Part shown: one piece after another, positions 23,964 to 38,144 of the stretch
Layout: each line of letters starts with the position of its first letter
How positions within the stretch are numbered: the first letter of the stretch is position 1
Assembly: GCA_013400115.1 (NCBI GenBank)
Contig: VXBP01010266.1
Coordinates: forward strand, 930,001-994,000
Direction of reading: 5' to 3'
Origin: Rhinopomastus cyanomelas
Lineage: Eukaryota > Chordata > Aves > Bucerotiformes > Rhinopomastidae
DNA length: 64,000 bases
Program-made: the position numbers and the translations under genes
Notes under the pieces: model-generated
The model's database searches: none
What the model saw: the letters and a program-made list of their open reading frames with translations, nothing else
Told to the model about the DNA's origin: nothing

Positions 23964-26900
23964 AAAACTGGTGTCAGTAGGTGTGCAGTGGGAGAGAAGA
24001 AAGGGGGGTGTATGTACACCCAACAGTGGGTGTCTACCCTACAATAAGGGGACTCTGCCAAATGGCTTACAATCTTCCTTTGTAACACCCTCGACAAGGA
24101 CTTCACAGGAGATGTGGCTCTTCATCACATTTCTGCTGTCTCCAGGATGAGGGAAACTGTCCCTCTCCTTACGACTCTGTAGGTGAAACCATCCTTCTCT
24201 GAGCTTCATCTGGCTTGCAAGATAAAGCTAACCTTGCTTTGTGCCATGAAGCCAGCTCAATCATTTTTGATACAACCCATGCTAAAGGAGTGCTCTACGT
24301 GGATGGATATTGTCAGAGTTGGAAAAATGGCTTCAGAACGGCACAATTTCAGAAAAAGTAAAGAAAAGGGCTGGATCAATGTCTCAGCTTCAAATCAGGA
24401 ATTTTAATCACGAGTCTTTGGAGAAATAAAAAGTTAATCTATCAGAAGAAGTGTAATGATGCAAAATCAGTCAGCACAAACACAGAGGCACAGAGAAAGT
24501 GCAACGTCCTCCTCTGAATGTAGCCTCAGGTTCAATGGATGTGGCTATAGCACATCTACAGGTGGTGCTGCAGCTTGATCTATGTAGGAAGACGGGGCTG
24601 GAGGAGCTGTCTAGGTCATTATCTCCAGTGTTCAGCAGTTGCTTACATCCCTGTGCAAGTTTACACCCTTGTGCATGGGAAGCATGAAATCTGCGTGCCC
24701 ACCAAGCTACCTGTACCTAGAGAAACATTTTCTGGCACATGGGAAAGAGAGTCAAACAAGACAACAGAACTTCTGCAATTACTAATAAACCTGACAAACT
24801 GATTTATGGCTGTTTTTCTTGCTGTGATTTGTTGACAGATTGTTCTTTATGCAAAAATTACCAAGGTTTAAATCTGTATCATATGGCCTCTAATTCAACC
24901 GGCAATATGGTAGCAATTAAATTCCGCTTAAGCTATCATCAACTAACGAACCACAGACTGTGTTAAAGAGAATGACAGTCAGATAGCCACTAAAATAATT
25001 TGTGCCATGGTTCTGAAGGCTGACCTGTAGAGGAGGGACACTGAATAACCATTTCTAAGATACAAAGGGTTGTGGGTTGGGGTTTTTTGGGTTTGGTTGT
25101 TTTTTCTGATAATGAAAATGAAACTGCCAGTTTTGCATTTAATGCATCACCTGTCAGAGAAACAGAGATGGGTTTCCTGTTCCCATGCGTAGGAGGAGGA
25201 GCACAGCAAGGTCAGCTGTTAGTGGGAAGAGTATTAATGGAACTACCATTTGCCTTTTTGTTTGATCTTAAATTACTCTCTGGCTTGGTTGCGCCCTTGC
25301 TTTTTAGTGTTGTTGTTTTCACTTGTAGGATGCATTTGCTGCCAGGCAAAAGAGTTTATCCCATGGATAAAAGGTATTTCTAAATGAGTTTAGCCTCCCC
25401 AAGAAATTTTCTTTTTCCCTAAGGTGACAAAAGAGCCCAGAGTGCACAGAGACATTGAATATCATAAAGAGTACAGGTTCTCAGTCCATACACTGACCTC
25501 AGTAGCACATGGCATTGGGGAGGGCGTGAAGCTTTCGTTTTGAATCCACTCAGACTAGCTCACCTGGAAAAGACGCATTGAAGTAAAACCTGCTTGGCAT
25601 CAAAGACCCTCAGAGCTTAAAAAAAAGGGCTTTTCTGAGCAGTCATTAGCTGGGTTTGTTCCAGGAGAGGTGATAACTTCCTCCGAGCTGAGGAGGTGGG
25701 CTGATTCACTTTCTTGGCTTAAACACGGTAGTGCCAAAGCACGGGGTTTAAACAGTGCGGTGGGAGTTTGTCTGTAAACGCTGCACTGTATGGGGCTTCC
25801 CGCTGTGAATTTTATCTGCCTCCTTATCTCAGCTTTAATGTTGTGGTTGTGTATTAAATGTGTGTGTGCTCCAGAGAATGGGTAGTAATCTTTGTTTAGA
25901 AAACAGAGCCTATCACTATTAACCCTAGTGAACTGAAAATGTACTCCTTTCCCCACTATATCATCATCACAGCCATTGTTTACTTAAGAGCTTTTTAATG
26001 TTTTGCTGTCTGTACTAATGACTGCGGTGTCCTAGGCAGGGATGAGGATTTGGGATCTCATTGTGAGGTGTTTCTAATGAATGCTTGAACTCCCCTTCCT
26101 TTCCATATGTTGGAAATCCGACATTGTAAGCCAAAAAAAAAACCCCACTGAGAAGCAACTAAAATCATAACACTTTGAAAAATACAAACATCCCTCTTAC
26201 TGAAGATTACAATGTAAATCAGGCATCTATTATTTCAGTGTCAGTATAATCATTTTAAAAGAATTTGCACATAATAAGAGGCATCCTCTAAGGATGACAA
26301 ATTAGGCATAATAAAACAGTTAGGAGTGAACATAAATAAGAAGGCATTTGGGGCAAATCCTCTTTTTCCTCTGCAGTCATGCAAATAAACAGTTTGGGGA
26401 TATACATCCCTGCTTACAGCATGATAGCTGGTCTCAGAGAGGCTGTTAGAAATCCCATCAAGTCTCTTGTCCCAGCTTTCCTCCGTGGGAAGAAAGGAGT
26501 GGAGCAGCAAATTATCTGGTCATTGCCTTGCATTGTGACTCTGTGGTCACGAATGTGAAGACTCTTACTTCCAGCTTCCACATCTGTGTCATGGCACAGC
26601 ATGCTGTGCTTGCTCTACGGGTGCTTGGGATGGAAAGATGCAGGGTGAAACAAGTGGCCCCTCTGGACAGAAAATTAATAGGAGGATGATGATCTGTAAA
26701 GTCTGTGTGCCTTTTGGTGAGGTCTTCATTAGCTTCTGTCTTTACAAGAAGGGAGGAGTATTCTGGTGTAACTCAGCTGAACTCACTTGAACTACTTCAC
26801 ATGTGCTTCTGCATGAGTGAAGAGTCAGTCCCTGTGTTACTCAGTATTAACTCCTTCACGTGCCTGCAGTGTCAGAGTGAAAAGGTTTTGCTTGCTTGGG

Positions 26901-28549
26901 GGTCTTTTCTAAAACCTTGATTGGCCATTGGTGTGCAGTGCTTGAGAAAAAGGCAATCCTGAAACAGCAGGTGAAGCCCTTGCTGACAGCTCTGCTACAC
27001 TACATTTGTCAGTGCTTTCTGATGCTCTGCCTTCTTGTTCAGATTTTTTTGAGCTTATTTTATAGCTTGGCCTGCAGACCATGTGGGAATGCAGATCAGT
27101 GCTGAAGAAGATAATCGTGAGAGACGTCCACCAGCAGCAATGATAGCTTTCTCCTCTCCGTTAGCTCTTTAAGAAGATGACACTGCTGGAGCCCTGCGAG
27201 CCTCAAGCCTCTGCAGTCTGAGAATAGATGGAAGAGTGTGGTTTTTCAGAGCTGGATTGATAGTGGTCAGTACCATGATTTAATTAGAATACTTGGGATT
27301 ACAAGACTGCCACCATTCACTGTGTTTACAGGTAAGTGATACATAAAACAACCAAAACTGAGTGAATATCTGCTCACAGCAGCTTCTTTTCCCTCCTTGC
27401 TTGGTTTTTCAGATGAAACTAGAATTGTTCAGAGGCTCACTGTATTAGCTGGACACAACAAACAGCAGGCTGCACAGGATTTTGCAAGATTTCCCTTCCA
27501 GCCCTACCAGCAAGCAACAGAGATAACTGTTGCCTCCCAAATTTCCATACTCTGTTTCTTTCTGGGCTTGGTCCAGCTTGCACTCAGGCTAAGTTGGGAA
27601 ATTTCCAGTGATGTTCATAGGCTTTGGACCAGTCTTTTTTAAGAGGAAAAAATGAGTTTGTACCAGAAATGGACAATTACCTAGCAGCATCAAAGCTGCA
27701 TAGACACATAAGAAGGATATAGGAAAACCAGAACCTGCTCCATCTAGACTCTGCTCCACGTGAAACGGCAGCACCATCCAATCCCCAGCCAGAATGTCTG
27801 CTGCCTTTCCTAATTCATGCAGTGATTTCACATTACAGTGGGTCCAGCTCATTGAAGCAAATTTATATGCAGGAGCACTATTTTAATCTTAGACTTAAAA
27901 TAATGTTAATTAATAATAGCTTCCGTTTCCAGTCTGTCAACATATCCCCACCTCTTAGCTTTTTAAGAATTAAAGTAAATACAGAAATAAAAAATACTAA
28001 ATTATTTCCAGGCAAGCAGAGTGAAGAAAACATCAGAATCCTTAGCTCTAGAGATGTGAAAAATGGTCTAGATTTTTCAATTCTATCCTGTCTTCTCACC
28101 ATAACTGAAAAAGCCATAGAAAAATATTGAATTGAAATAACAAAATGCTGCAACTAGACTATCTCATCCTTTATTCTTTCAGTCTTGGAGGTTATGAGGT
28201 TTCTTTCCCAACCTGTGATCACTAACAAACATCCCATTCATGATTTTGCCTGTGGAATTTATCCTGCTACTGCTGTAATTTTGCTTTCTCTTTGGTGGAC
28301 ACAGCTGCTCTACATGGGTAGCTCTGCTGCAGCATGGTAGGACATTATCAAAAACCTCATTGCTGATGCTGATGAGGCTGATCTAGCTGCTGATGCTGGA
28401 CAGATGGCTTCACCAGATTTCAGATCCAAAATGCTGACCCCATCTTCTGGAAGCAGGAAGTGCAGTGTTGTGGAGGATGGCATGCAGCCACGTCCTGGCT
28501 GCAGGAGAGTGAGAGATGTGTGGGCAGAGAAAGGCAACAAGGCTTCTAA
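23964..28549. other. Unique noncoding flank
   Basis: 4.6 kb without recognised repeat, exon or RNA gene. The longest frame (118 codons, 25600-25956, minus) has no domain signature. Confidence 0.5.
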
Positions 28550-28947
28550 AGGGTCTGGAGCACAAACCCGGTGAGGAGTGGTTGAGGGGAGTGGAATTGT
28601 TTAGCCTGGAGAAAAGGAGTCTGAGGGGAGACCTTATCTCTGTTCACAGCTACCTGAAAGGAGGTTGGAGTGAGTTGAAAAGTGACAGGACCTGAGGAAA
28701 TGGTTGCAAGCTCCACCAGCAGAAGTTTAGGCTGGATGTTAGGAAGAATTTCTTCACCAAGAGGGTTATCAAACATTGGAACAGGGTGCCCAGGGCAGTG
28801 GTGGCATCACCATCCCTGGGAGTATTTAAAAGGCAGATAGGGATAGTGCTGCAGTACATGGCTTAGGAGTGACCTGGCAGTGCTGGGTCGAAGGTAGGAC
28901 TTGATGATCTTAAAGATCTCTTCCAACCAAAGATATCTTGTGATTTT
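28550..28947 (+). mobile_element. Older CR1 LINE 3' portion
   Basis: Landmarks in order: GGGTCTGGAGCACAAACC, TTGTTTAGCCTGGAGAAAAG, CTACCTGAAAGGAGGTTGG, AGGCTGGATGTTAGGAAGAA, then a tail with GGACTTGATGATCTTAAAG. Its divergence from groups A and B marks it as an older subfamily. Confidence 0.88.
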
Positions 28948-30255
28948 ACGGACTATTTCACCCCCTTTGGCTGAGAAAGAAAAATTAGCACCTCTACACT
29001 TGCCTCCAAAGACTTAAAGAACACAAACAGAAGAAGTTGTGTTCAGAAACCACTGTGCTGGTTCCAGTAGGGTTAAAACTCCCCCAGCAGTGTGAATTTT
29101 GGATATTTAGATGTTTTTTAATGTTACTTGGATTAAAAGAAATTAATAAAGACATACATTTTCCTTTTTCTAAGGGTGTACTCATTTAATGGTTAAACTT
29201 GAAAAGGAACAAGTAGAAACATCCTGAATTACAGCTCAAAGGAATTCAAAATTCCAGTTGCTCACAGTGTAAAAACCCAGTGTCTTAATCTAAACACAGT
29301 GGGGTGATGCATGGGCAAAATGCAAAGTGGCACATGGCAAAAATAAAGTCATGTTATTTGTGAACCTGTTTGAAAGGCTGGTACAGAACGTAACCATCAC
29401 GCAGAAGCAGTCTGGTATTCTTTTGCAGGAATATGTGACCCAAGAAAGAAAACATTAAGAGGCTCTGATTTCACCCTATAGGACAAAGAAATATGCTTTG
29501 GTTAATGTTTACCATAATTCTGTCTAGTTGGTCCAGGCAGTTTTGTTTTTATGAATCTTACATTTCTTTCTGTCACCCTCTAGGCAACAATATAGAGTTA
29601 TTGCAGTGGAAAGGAAAATGCTTCCTGTTGAGCTTATACTGGAACAAGTCCTAACCAAGTGGAAGCTCTTAATAAAAGGGTAAATATACTACAGAATAAA
29701 CAGGTAGGGTGAATAAAAAAAGAATATGGGCTTCATGTACACTCAGGTTGATGGCATAGACCAGTGACATGCAGAAAACTCCAAGGTAAAGTGGATGTGC
29801 TAAGCTACATCAGACATCTGAGGGAGTTAGTATTTTGTTAAGTGAATTTAGTGCTCATTAAGGGATTTGCGGTGTCAGCATTATAAAGCAAAGTCCTCTC
29901 TCACCCTCAGAATTGGAACAGCACAGTGCAGCAATATTAATTCCACAGCCATTCCCTTCTTGGCCTCTCTAATAAAATTATTACCCAGGGGCCCAATTGT
30001 TCAGCACTGCCTGGTGAGTACCTCTTCACAAGGAATCGAGCTGAGATCACCATCTCTTTTAACGTGGCACACGGATTGGAGTGTACCGGGCCATGCCAGC
30101 CTTGAAACACAGAACGACTTCCACTCTAGTTGAAAATATAGTGATTTACTCTTGCTGCTGTCTTTAAGTTGGACAGTGCTTTTATGGCACCCCAGAATAC
30201 AAGTTGCTTCTTTCTGCTCTACAACTCTCGGTCATCATTTCCCCTCTTGTTACTC

Positions 30256-30411
30256 CATAGAATCACAGAACATTAGGGATTGGATGGGGCCTCAAAAGAT
30301 CATGTAGTCCAATCCCCCTGCTGCAGCAGGATCACCTACATCAAGTCGCACAGGAACACATCCAGGCAGGTTTGAAATATGTCTAGAGAAGGAGGCTCCA
30401 CAACCTCCCTG
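30256..30411 (-). mobile_element. CR1 3' end (group A)
   Basis: Minus-strand copy with ATAGAATCACAGAACATTAG, the group A core, ACACATCCAGGCAGGTTTGA and GGCTCCACAACCTCCCT. It stops there (5' truncation). Confidence 0.9.
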
Positions 30412-33139
30412 GTCTAAGCATGATTATTTTGATTAGAAGCTTACTTTGCATGGCACAGGAAATGGAGATCCACAAATATTAATCAGACCTCGGAAAAAAT
30501 ATCAGAGTGTAGGTTTTCAAATTAGTTATGTGGAGCACAGAAGCAGATGTACAGAAAACACTGCTGATGATGTTGAAGAAACCATACTAGTTTCCTCTGT
30601 TTGTGCATCTTTTGTGGCTGAACGCCAGCTAGATATGGTTTCTATTCTACTGGAAACTCTTTAGAATGAGTGTATATGTATACTGCAAACCCTTCTCCCC
30701 CGTGCGGCTTTTTAAGGCCAGATATTAAGCCTTGGTCAGCATTACCTTATCCTTTCCTCCAGACATCATTCAAAGGTGCAGTTGACTTTCTAAATTACAT
30801 CATATGTAAGTGGATTTATTTTTCCTTTTCTGCAGATATAGTTTAATTTCCTTTTCCAATTTGCATTGGTGAACACTCATAAATTTTAAACATATTTAAC
30901 CTCTTTTCAAAAGATACTTTGAATTTTTCTGAGGTCTATGCCCTTTAACTTGAATACACATCTTTTGTACATAAAATCCACCCTAAGAAGTCCAGAAATA
31001 CTGCTGTTCACACCTTACTGCCTTCCCCAAACCCCCTCTTTTTCCCAGATGAAACAAAACATCCCCCTGAATCATGCTGAGTCCAGAAATGGGGCTTCAT
31101 CTGAGAGACACCTGCTGGGGCTTTGCTGAGCACACAGGTCATCAAGTATGAAAATACAGAGGGAAGGCTGGATGGACTGCCCTGGACCCAAACAGGCATC
31201 CTGCAAGCCTGGGGACCAACCAGCCTGCAGCTGCTACATAAAGGCACAGGAAACATTTTGATGCTACAGTGATAGGCTGGCTTGTACCCAAGGCAAACCT
31301 TTTGTCACCTCCTGAGGTGTTACTGTTGTTTTAGAGTGCCTGCTGCTTCTGAATAATTGCCTTTTCCCAGGCAGAACATTGCCATCCTCATGTCTGGTTT
31401 CTCACCATTAGCTTCTCCCTTCTAGGAGTAGAAACCTGGAAAGTCCAGATCCACAACCACTTTCCTATTGAATGATGGTGTTAGACTACTTCCTTGACTC
31501 TCACAGACCTCTGGCATCCAAGGCAAGGCATGGGGGGCAAAGGACTTGTCTCCCAAGCTAAGCATCCTTGCTCAGGGTTGGAGAAGAGCAGGTGCTGTGG
31601 GCTTGTATTCAAACCAGGTTGCGGTAGCCTTCCCCATTTCAAACACCAGAGGAGATGACCTGATGACCGCAAAGGATGACAACAGGCCAGCACAGGAGTG
31701 TCATGCTGGCTGTACCGCAATCCTTGCTCAATGACCCATGGCTGTTCCCAGCTGCTGGTACCTGACCCCAGCTCACAGCAGTGCTAAAAACTGCTGGCAC
31801 CATGGAAAGAACACACAAGCCCCTGTGGCTATTCAGCAAGGACCACTTGCCTCTCCTCCTTGTCTTGATTTGTATTTACCTCAAAGCACACAGACAGATC
31901 TGTGTATTTATCTGCATCGTTGCAGTCCTTCCCAGATGCCTTGGCAGTGCCTTGCTCAGGGCTTGCCCGTGTGGTGCAGGCAGCAGCTTGAGATGGGGAA
32001 CATGCACAGTGCAATCCCTCCCTGCCTCTGACGCAGCGTGGAGACAGGCAGGGACTGTGCTGTGCACCACTGCCTTTGTCTTCAACTTGCCTCTGCCTGC
32101 TTGCTGAAGGCAGCCAGGCAGCAACCTCAGAGCTTTTTCTGCAGGGAGTCGCTGCTCTAGGAGATGCTCTGAAAGGATGCAACCTTAAAACTGGCACAAT
32201 CACCAAGCAGCACAGTTATGACATGTGTTAAAGCCTTTTTTAAGGCAGGAACACAAGATAAAAGAAAATCCGTAGCAATCACTTAACTGAAACTGACACG
32301 GCTCACAAATTCAGAGATCTTTGGAGGAAAGATGAAGGTGAGCTTAAAAACCTTTCTCTTTCAGGTCCTTTCAGGCTTCTTTTGCTGCTTGGGTGACCAG
32401 CTTGGGTCTCCGCCTGCTGCTCCCTTGCTACTTTGTGAGATGGCCCTTGACATCTGCTGGGGAGGACTGGCAGTCATGGGCAATGGGGAGCTGTCATTGG
32501 GGACACCCTCTTTTCTGCCCTCTGTGTCTGACCCCAACCTGCAGACCCCTCACTAAGCTCTGCTCTGGAGGACAGTGCGTACCTGATGTGTTCGTTGCCA
32601 GTGGGTCATGCCCTCCCATCGCCGAGAAAGCCACCGTCCGGCAAAAGGGCTTTGTTCAACCCAGACCCCAGGGACCCCCTGCTCATAGCATTGGGTTCAG
32701 TCCTTTTGTTCCCAGGTTAAAAACTTGACCTTCCCCTCCCTTGAGCCCAAAGCAGCCCTCGTAGCACTTCTGTTCGGCAATTACATTTTCTCTTTAAATC
32801 TTTCCTTAGGTCTCAGGTGACAAAAAAAGCATTCATAATATAAATAGGTCTCAAAGCCTTTTGTGTGGGGAAAAAATTACAGGAAAGAGAAAAACAAGAG
32901 AAAAAAAAAAACCCCTGTGTCTCTCTAATTGGCATAATTCCTTCAGCCCTGGATCATAATTTAAGATGGATCAATTCTGCAAGTGACATGATAGATGTTG
33001 TCATCAATACTCAGAAGCAGCAATTTATATTTATTCGTTTGGGGACACAGCCATCCACCTACCTCCGTGGGGGTCCTGTGTGTGAATGAAGAGCAATATG
33101 TGGCTAGTAGGCTAAGACCTGACTTAGACTTTCAGCCGT

Positions 33140-33262
33140 GCAACTTATTAAAATAATAAATAATTTCATTACTCAGAGAATCCATTATAGTTCTCCGGTT
33201 TAGCTATTGTTAACTAATAATTTGGATTAATTATCAAATTAAATCATTAAAAATTAAATCCA
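33140..33262. promoter_or_regulatory. AT-rich cluster of homeodomain-type TAAT/ATTA cores
   Basis: About ten TAAT or ATTA cores fall within 120 bases, with spacing unlike simple AT repeats (for example GGATTAATTATC at 33223-33234). Such clusters are common in distal developmental enhancers. Conservation has not been checked, so the call is tentative. Confidence 0.25.
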
Positions 33263-36200
33263 TATATTTTGCTTCTTTAAAGGAGCGATAGTTTGCAACC
33301 ATTTGTGTGTTCTGCGTGTTAAGTGGGAGGGCGATGAAATATGTTGTGTTAACTTAACTTTGACAGGATCTGTATCCCTGCCATATTACACTCTGGTCTT
33401 ATCAAATCTCAGAAGCCACAGTGTATAAATAGGCTGCTATGATATTGCAGGAGAGAAATCATTCACAATGTTTTTGGCATCCTCCGCAGCGGCTAGAGAA
33501 GAACCACCTAACGAATGCAGCCTATAACAATGCGATAAAGAGCCCAGAATGGAGGGCCACTTACACATGCTGAGTCAGTTCAGGTTAGGCATGCATTAGC
33601 CATCAGCCATAAACACAGCTTTCACAGTGAGGAATGTGAAAGCAGACAGCAAGTTCAGATGAACAGGGAAACACAGGCCAGAGTGCTTTTTGCTCTCTGA
33701 TGAACCAACACCGGCCATCGTGCCGGAACTTCGCACTGAGTTAATGAAACATTATCAGGTTGGAGACACAGAGGCAGTGGGAAAGTGAAGCTATTTGTAA
33801 AGTTATTTACAAAGGTACATTTTATAATGTTCAGAGTACTAAACTATGGGCTCTGCAACTGCTCCAGCTGCAGCTGCTAACCTCAAAGCAGCTAAACTGG
33901 GCAGGCTGTGGTACACAGGTGGCTAGACTAGATAATCCAGTGGGTTTGCCTTGCTGTGAACTATGAGGTTGTGAAAAGAACCTCCCCTTATAAATCTACA
34001 CTTAGGCCTGTATCTACTTATAGTGGAACACTGTATTTAAGTTTAAATAGCAAACCTACTCCAAAGCATATTCAGTAGTCTGGAGACCACTTGGACAAAC
34101 AAGACACATCCTAGAGCACTGAGGGACTGATTCTGCAACACCAGCTCTAATTTAGGATCCCTTGCTCCTGTGGAGCCAGCACCAGCAGAAGTAAGTTCTA
34201 CTCAGTATGATGAATTGCTGAAGCATTACTAAATAATGCCTCTTGGCTTTTTCATCCTTTGAAAAAGATTTTGTACCTGGACTTTGCATAAAGACTTGCT
34301 GAGGAACCTTGCATGTCCGGTCCCAGCCTACACAAGAGTTTTGAGCAGTTGCTGGAGCTGTTGTGAGACAACTGTCTTGAACTGAGACTCTCTGGAAAAT
34401 ATGTGACTTCTCTGTAGCAAGGTAGTCCTCAGAAGGAATTGCTGAGAGATTAGGCTGTTTGGAGAAGAGCAGTTATGGACTTACTGGAGAGCAATGGAAC
34501 AGCCTCTGGTTTGTAACTGCTGAGCGTGACACGCGTGGTCTGGACCACACTGCGTACACACAGCTGTAGGGCCGTCCCCAGCAGCTGCTGAAATCCAGTG
34601 TCTGACCATGTCCCATCAGCTCTACATTGGTGTGTCAAAAGTGAGAAGAAAATCACATTCTTGAGACACACTGTACTGATGCTGAGGCATTTCCTACAGT
34701 GGTCACCTTCAGAACTCCTCTTCTGTTCCTTGAAAGGATTCCAGTAAGGCTGGGAATTAATTTCTCACTGGGTGCGTGTTTTAAAGGTAGGCTAGAGATA
34801 CTATGACAATATGTTGCGTAGAGGATGTTGACTAACAATGTAGTATTTTCCACCTCCCCCTTATTTTATGTTGCATTAAAATTGTCTCTATTCTTCTTCA
34901 GGCAGTTGCTATGCCACAATCAAGACAGAGAGTCTGAGGAGTGGGAAACGTCAACTTTTTAAGATGATGTTCAGCTTTCTTGTTACATGCATTCTTTATG
35001 TTCCTGGGCCTTCAGCTCTTCTTAGAAAGTCTGCTTGACTGGGCACAGTTGCTTGTTTGTCCTTAATGAAGAGCTGTTAACACAGGAAAGAGCACAATGA
35101 GGGGGCAAGTGATGTCTACATGAATCATTAAAAATATATGCACAACGAGCAGGATTAGATAGCACACGGCACATTTTTATTTATACAACACCATGCTTTC
35201 CTAAGGAGGCAGCCTTCTCTCTCTACAGGAGCTGAAAATATGTTGACAAGTCACACAGCAAGGAGTGACAGGGGAGAACTGGTGGCTGTGGGTTGCTACC
35301 AGCAGCGTGGAAGGAGTTTCTTCAGGCACGGGCCTGAAGTCCTTTTAAACAGTGTGAGTTAATGTACTGCATGTCACAGTCGTGATCATACCGTGGGCAG
35401 TGATAGATGGGTTATTTTTAAGTAAGAAAGCAGCAGGTGAGGTTCAATGGCTGGCAAGTGGAAAGGATGTGAGTGAGACCCTAGAGCACAGAGGATGCTC
35501 CGGCCACGGGGACTGACCACACTGTTATGCTGAGGCATTAGCAGGGGAGCACAACAAGGCCACAAGCCTACTCTGCAAGGTACCTGGCAGAGGAAGCAAA
35601 ACCAGGGGTAAAAGATTAATGCGTAGGTGAGGTCTCACAAAGAGTTTCAAAAATGTCATCAAGACCCAGGGGAATAAAGGAAAACTTCCAGCACCTGGCA
35701 GCTAACCAAAGCAGTTGAGATTTTTCAGCTGACATTAATTTCAATGCAATTAGTCTTGATGTTCTCTGCTCCACATGAGGAGCAAATCATGGCTATGATG
35801 GGGAAGAAAAGAACACCACGATAATAATATACATGCAAGAGATGTAAAAGAAATATTAATAATCTGGTGCGTTAAAACATATTAAAAACATAAAACATAC
35901 TGCCTATGTTGCTAGCATTATGTATTACTGTTTGAAATTTAATTCACTCAGTGCTGCTCATGCTGTTCGTTTCCTTTTTCTATTGATCTCAGTTTGGATG
36001 ATGAATTTAGCCTACAGAATTTCACTTCCAAGTTTCCACACATTTGCGAGCTGCCGCTTGTAAGCATCGCAGCCCACCTCGCGCTTTGCAGAACAACTTA
36101 CTGTCAGCTCCGGCGCTGATGTAGAGGGAGTCTGTCCCTCATGATTTAGTCCATGAAGACAGCCTAAGCCTCCCCTGCTGCACATACCATTTCAAGGGTG

Positions 36201-37501
36201 ATTTAAGCACTTCTGCAAATCACTGTGTAAGCTGGACCTCAGGGAGAGAACCGGGGCCGTACAGCAATGTATGTTGCAAAAGCTCCCCTTAAAATAAGAA
36301 GAATGAGGCAGCACAGGCTGTGGCTTCCAAAGGTCAGTGTAAATATGCTGCCCTTCACTCCTTCATACACATGTAATATATTTTTTAGGAATGTTACCTG
36401 CTTTGCAGGCTCAACCTTCAGCTAAGCTAAGCTTTACCGCAGCTGACTGAAAAGGCTGTTTTCAGGTGGGTTTATATGTCCATTAATAGCAGATCGAGGC
36501 TGGCATCTGAACTGGTCTGATTGAGAGAATTTTTAACTTCATTTGCTTTGGTTAGACAGGGGGTGCCACAAGCCTTCCCGGCTGGGGACACATCCTTTTC
36601 CATCCTGCTGGGAAAGGTGAGAAGAGAAACGTGGCAGGAGCCGGCTCCCGTGAGTCCCTCCAGGCTGACGATGTGCCACATCCGCAGGGTCGGGGGACTT
36701 CTGGCAGTAGGAGGCAGCACCACCTTGGCTGTGCAAGGGAACAGAAGCAGCTCTGGAGTGGCTCGGGATTTTCAGATGTCTTGCCGAGAGCTGGGTACAG
36801 ACAGGCGGATTTTCAAACCTTTCCCTTGCAGTGCCTACGCAGCTTGTGCAGGGTTATCAACCCGAAATTAAATTGAACCAACTCAGGAAGAGATAACGTG
36901 CAGCCACAGAAGTGGCCCAGAAGCCCTCGACTTGAGTCTGTGCACTGCTCTGGGCTGCGGGTCTGCACACGTCAGGGTGCCAACAGTCAGCTGCAAGTGG
37001 GGTTGGGTTCAGAACTGGGATCAGCGTGGGATCACCCTGTGGATATTCCCATTGGAGGTGTCACATGAATAGTCCCCTCTTGTCATCATGCATTTTGCAC
37101 GTTTCTTCCCCCAACTACAATGACATGGCACTTCTCTGGCTGCTACTCCCTGCTTAGCTGAAAAGCCCAATATTCTGGAAAGTATTTCATGTGCATTAAC
37201 CTCTCGTAATGTAATTCAGCAGCTACAGCTGAGGAGAGCCTGCCTCCCCCGGCCAGCCCGAGATCACAGCCAGCAGTTCGCCGAGCCAGGCAGCCTCCTC
37301 TTTGGGTGGTAAGCACCCATGATTGGTGCTTTTATTTTTAATCAGAGATCCAAGGCTTCACACGTGCCAGGGGTCGCTGAGCTGCCGCGCGCGCGGAGCC
37401 CTGCAGCACGGGTGCCTCTCGGAGCTGCCGTTTGCACAGGTGCAGCTCGTTACACCTCTGAGAGGATCCAGTGCGGAGAAGCGACCTCAGACAGGGCGAG
37501 T

Positions 37502-37646
37502 CACAGAAATCACTGAATGCTTTAGGTTGGGAAGGGCCTTTGAGATCAGGTCCAACCTCCCTGCTACAAACAGGGACATCTCTCGCCAGACCAGGTTGCC
37601 CAGAGCCCCATCCAGCCTGGCCTTGTGAACACTTCTAGGCAGGGGG
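37502..37646 (-). mobile_element. Old CR1 fragment on the shore of the AFF3 CpG island
   Basis: Minus-strand landmarks: TTTAGGTTGGGAAGGGCCTT, GAGATCAGGTCCAACCTCCC, CCAGGTTGCCCAGAGCCCCATCC. It belongs to an old CR1 type, not group A or B. It separates the CpG-rich shore (about 37370-37500) from the main island. Confidence 0.82.
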
Positions 37647-38128
37647 CAAAAAAATCCTGACCTGCTGATAGCCTCACAGACATGGATGGCCTGTGGGGGC
37701 ATCTGGGGCTTCAGCTGCCAGCACTGTGGGACTGGGGCCATGACTGATCCCACAACTAGCCAACAGACCCAGTTTCTCCCCGTTGCTGTCTCCATCGTTG
37801 CGTTTACGACGCGTGAAGTGCTGGCCAGCCGCTGCACCCACCTGAAGGCCCCGAGGGGGCTGCGGGCACAGAGCACGCGTGGAGGAGGTGAGGAGGAACC
37901 CTCGAACCCAACTTGTGCTGGTCAAGCCTCTCAAGGGTGCAAGTTCCCACCAACTCTCCCCGCGCGGCGGGCTAGGACCCCTCCCTCCCGCCTCGCGCTG
38001 CGCGGGCGCTGCCTCTGCCGCGCTCCCGGCGCGCAGAGGGGCGGGAGGAGGTGCGGGGGGAGCGGGGCGGGAGTGGAGCGCGGCGGCCGCGACGAGCCGA
38101 GCCGCTTGCAGACGAGCGGTGGCACCGG

Positions 38129-38144
38129 TTTGTTTTTTCTTTAG
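38129..38144 (+). other. Candidate 3' splice acceptor upstream of the AFF3 start
   Basis: A T-rich tract ending in TTTCTTTAG followed by G looks like a good 3' splice site 185 bases before the start codon. It would make the coding exon a second exon with a noncoding first exon upstream. A possible donor, GGTGGTAAGC, lies at about 37306-37314. Pairing the two is speculative; the tract could equally be plain 5' leader. Confidence 0.3.

Larger units (their letters stand above)
28948..37501. other. Unique upstream flank of AFF3
   Basis: Contains one CR1 tail (30256) and the AT-rich cluster at 33140. A possible very old CR1-like tail is at 33915-33970 (GACTAGATAATCCAGTGGG). GC content rises at about 31500-32700 and again from 36550 towards the promoter. 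No conserved exon was recognised; frames of up to 125 codons around 31800-32200 overlap on both strands, as GC-rich chance frames do. Confidence 0.5.

Noticed and set aside
31738..32206. Overlapping frames on both strands as coding exons
   Set aside because: Long frames occur in several phases at once, as expected from GC-rich noncoding DNA. No family resemblance or matched splice sites were seen.
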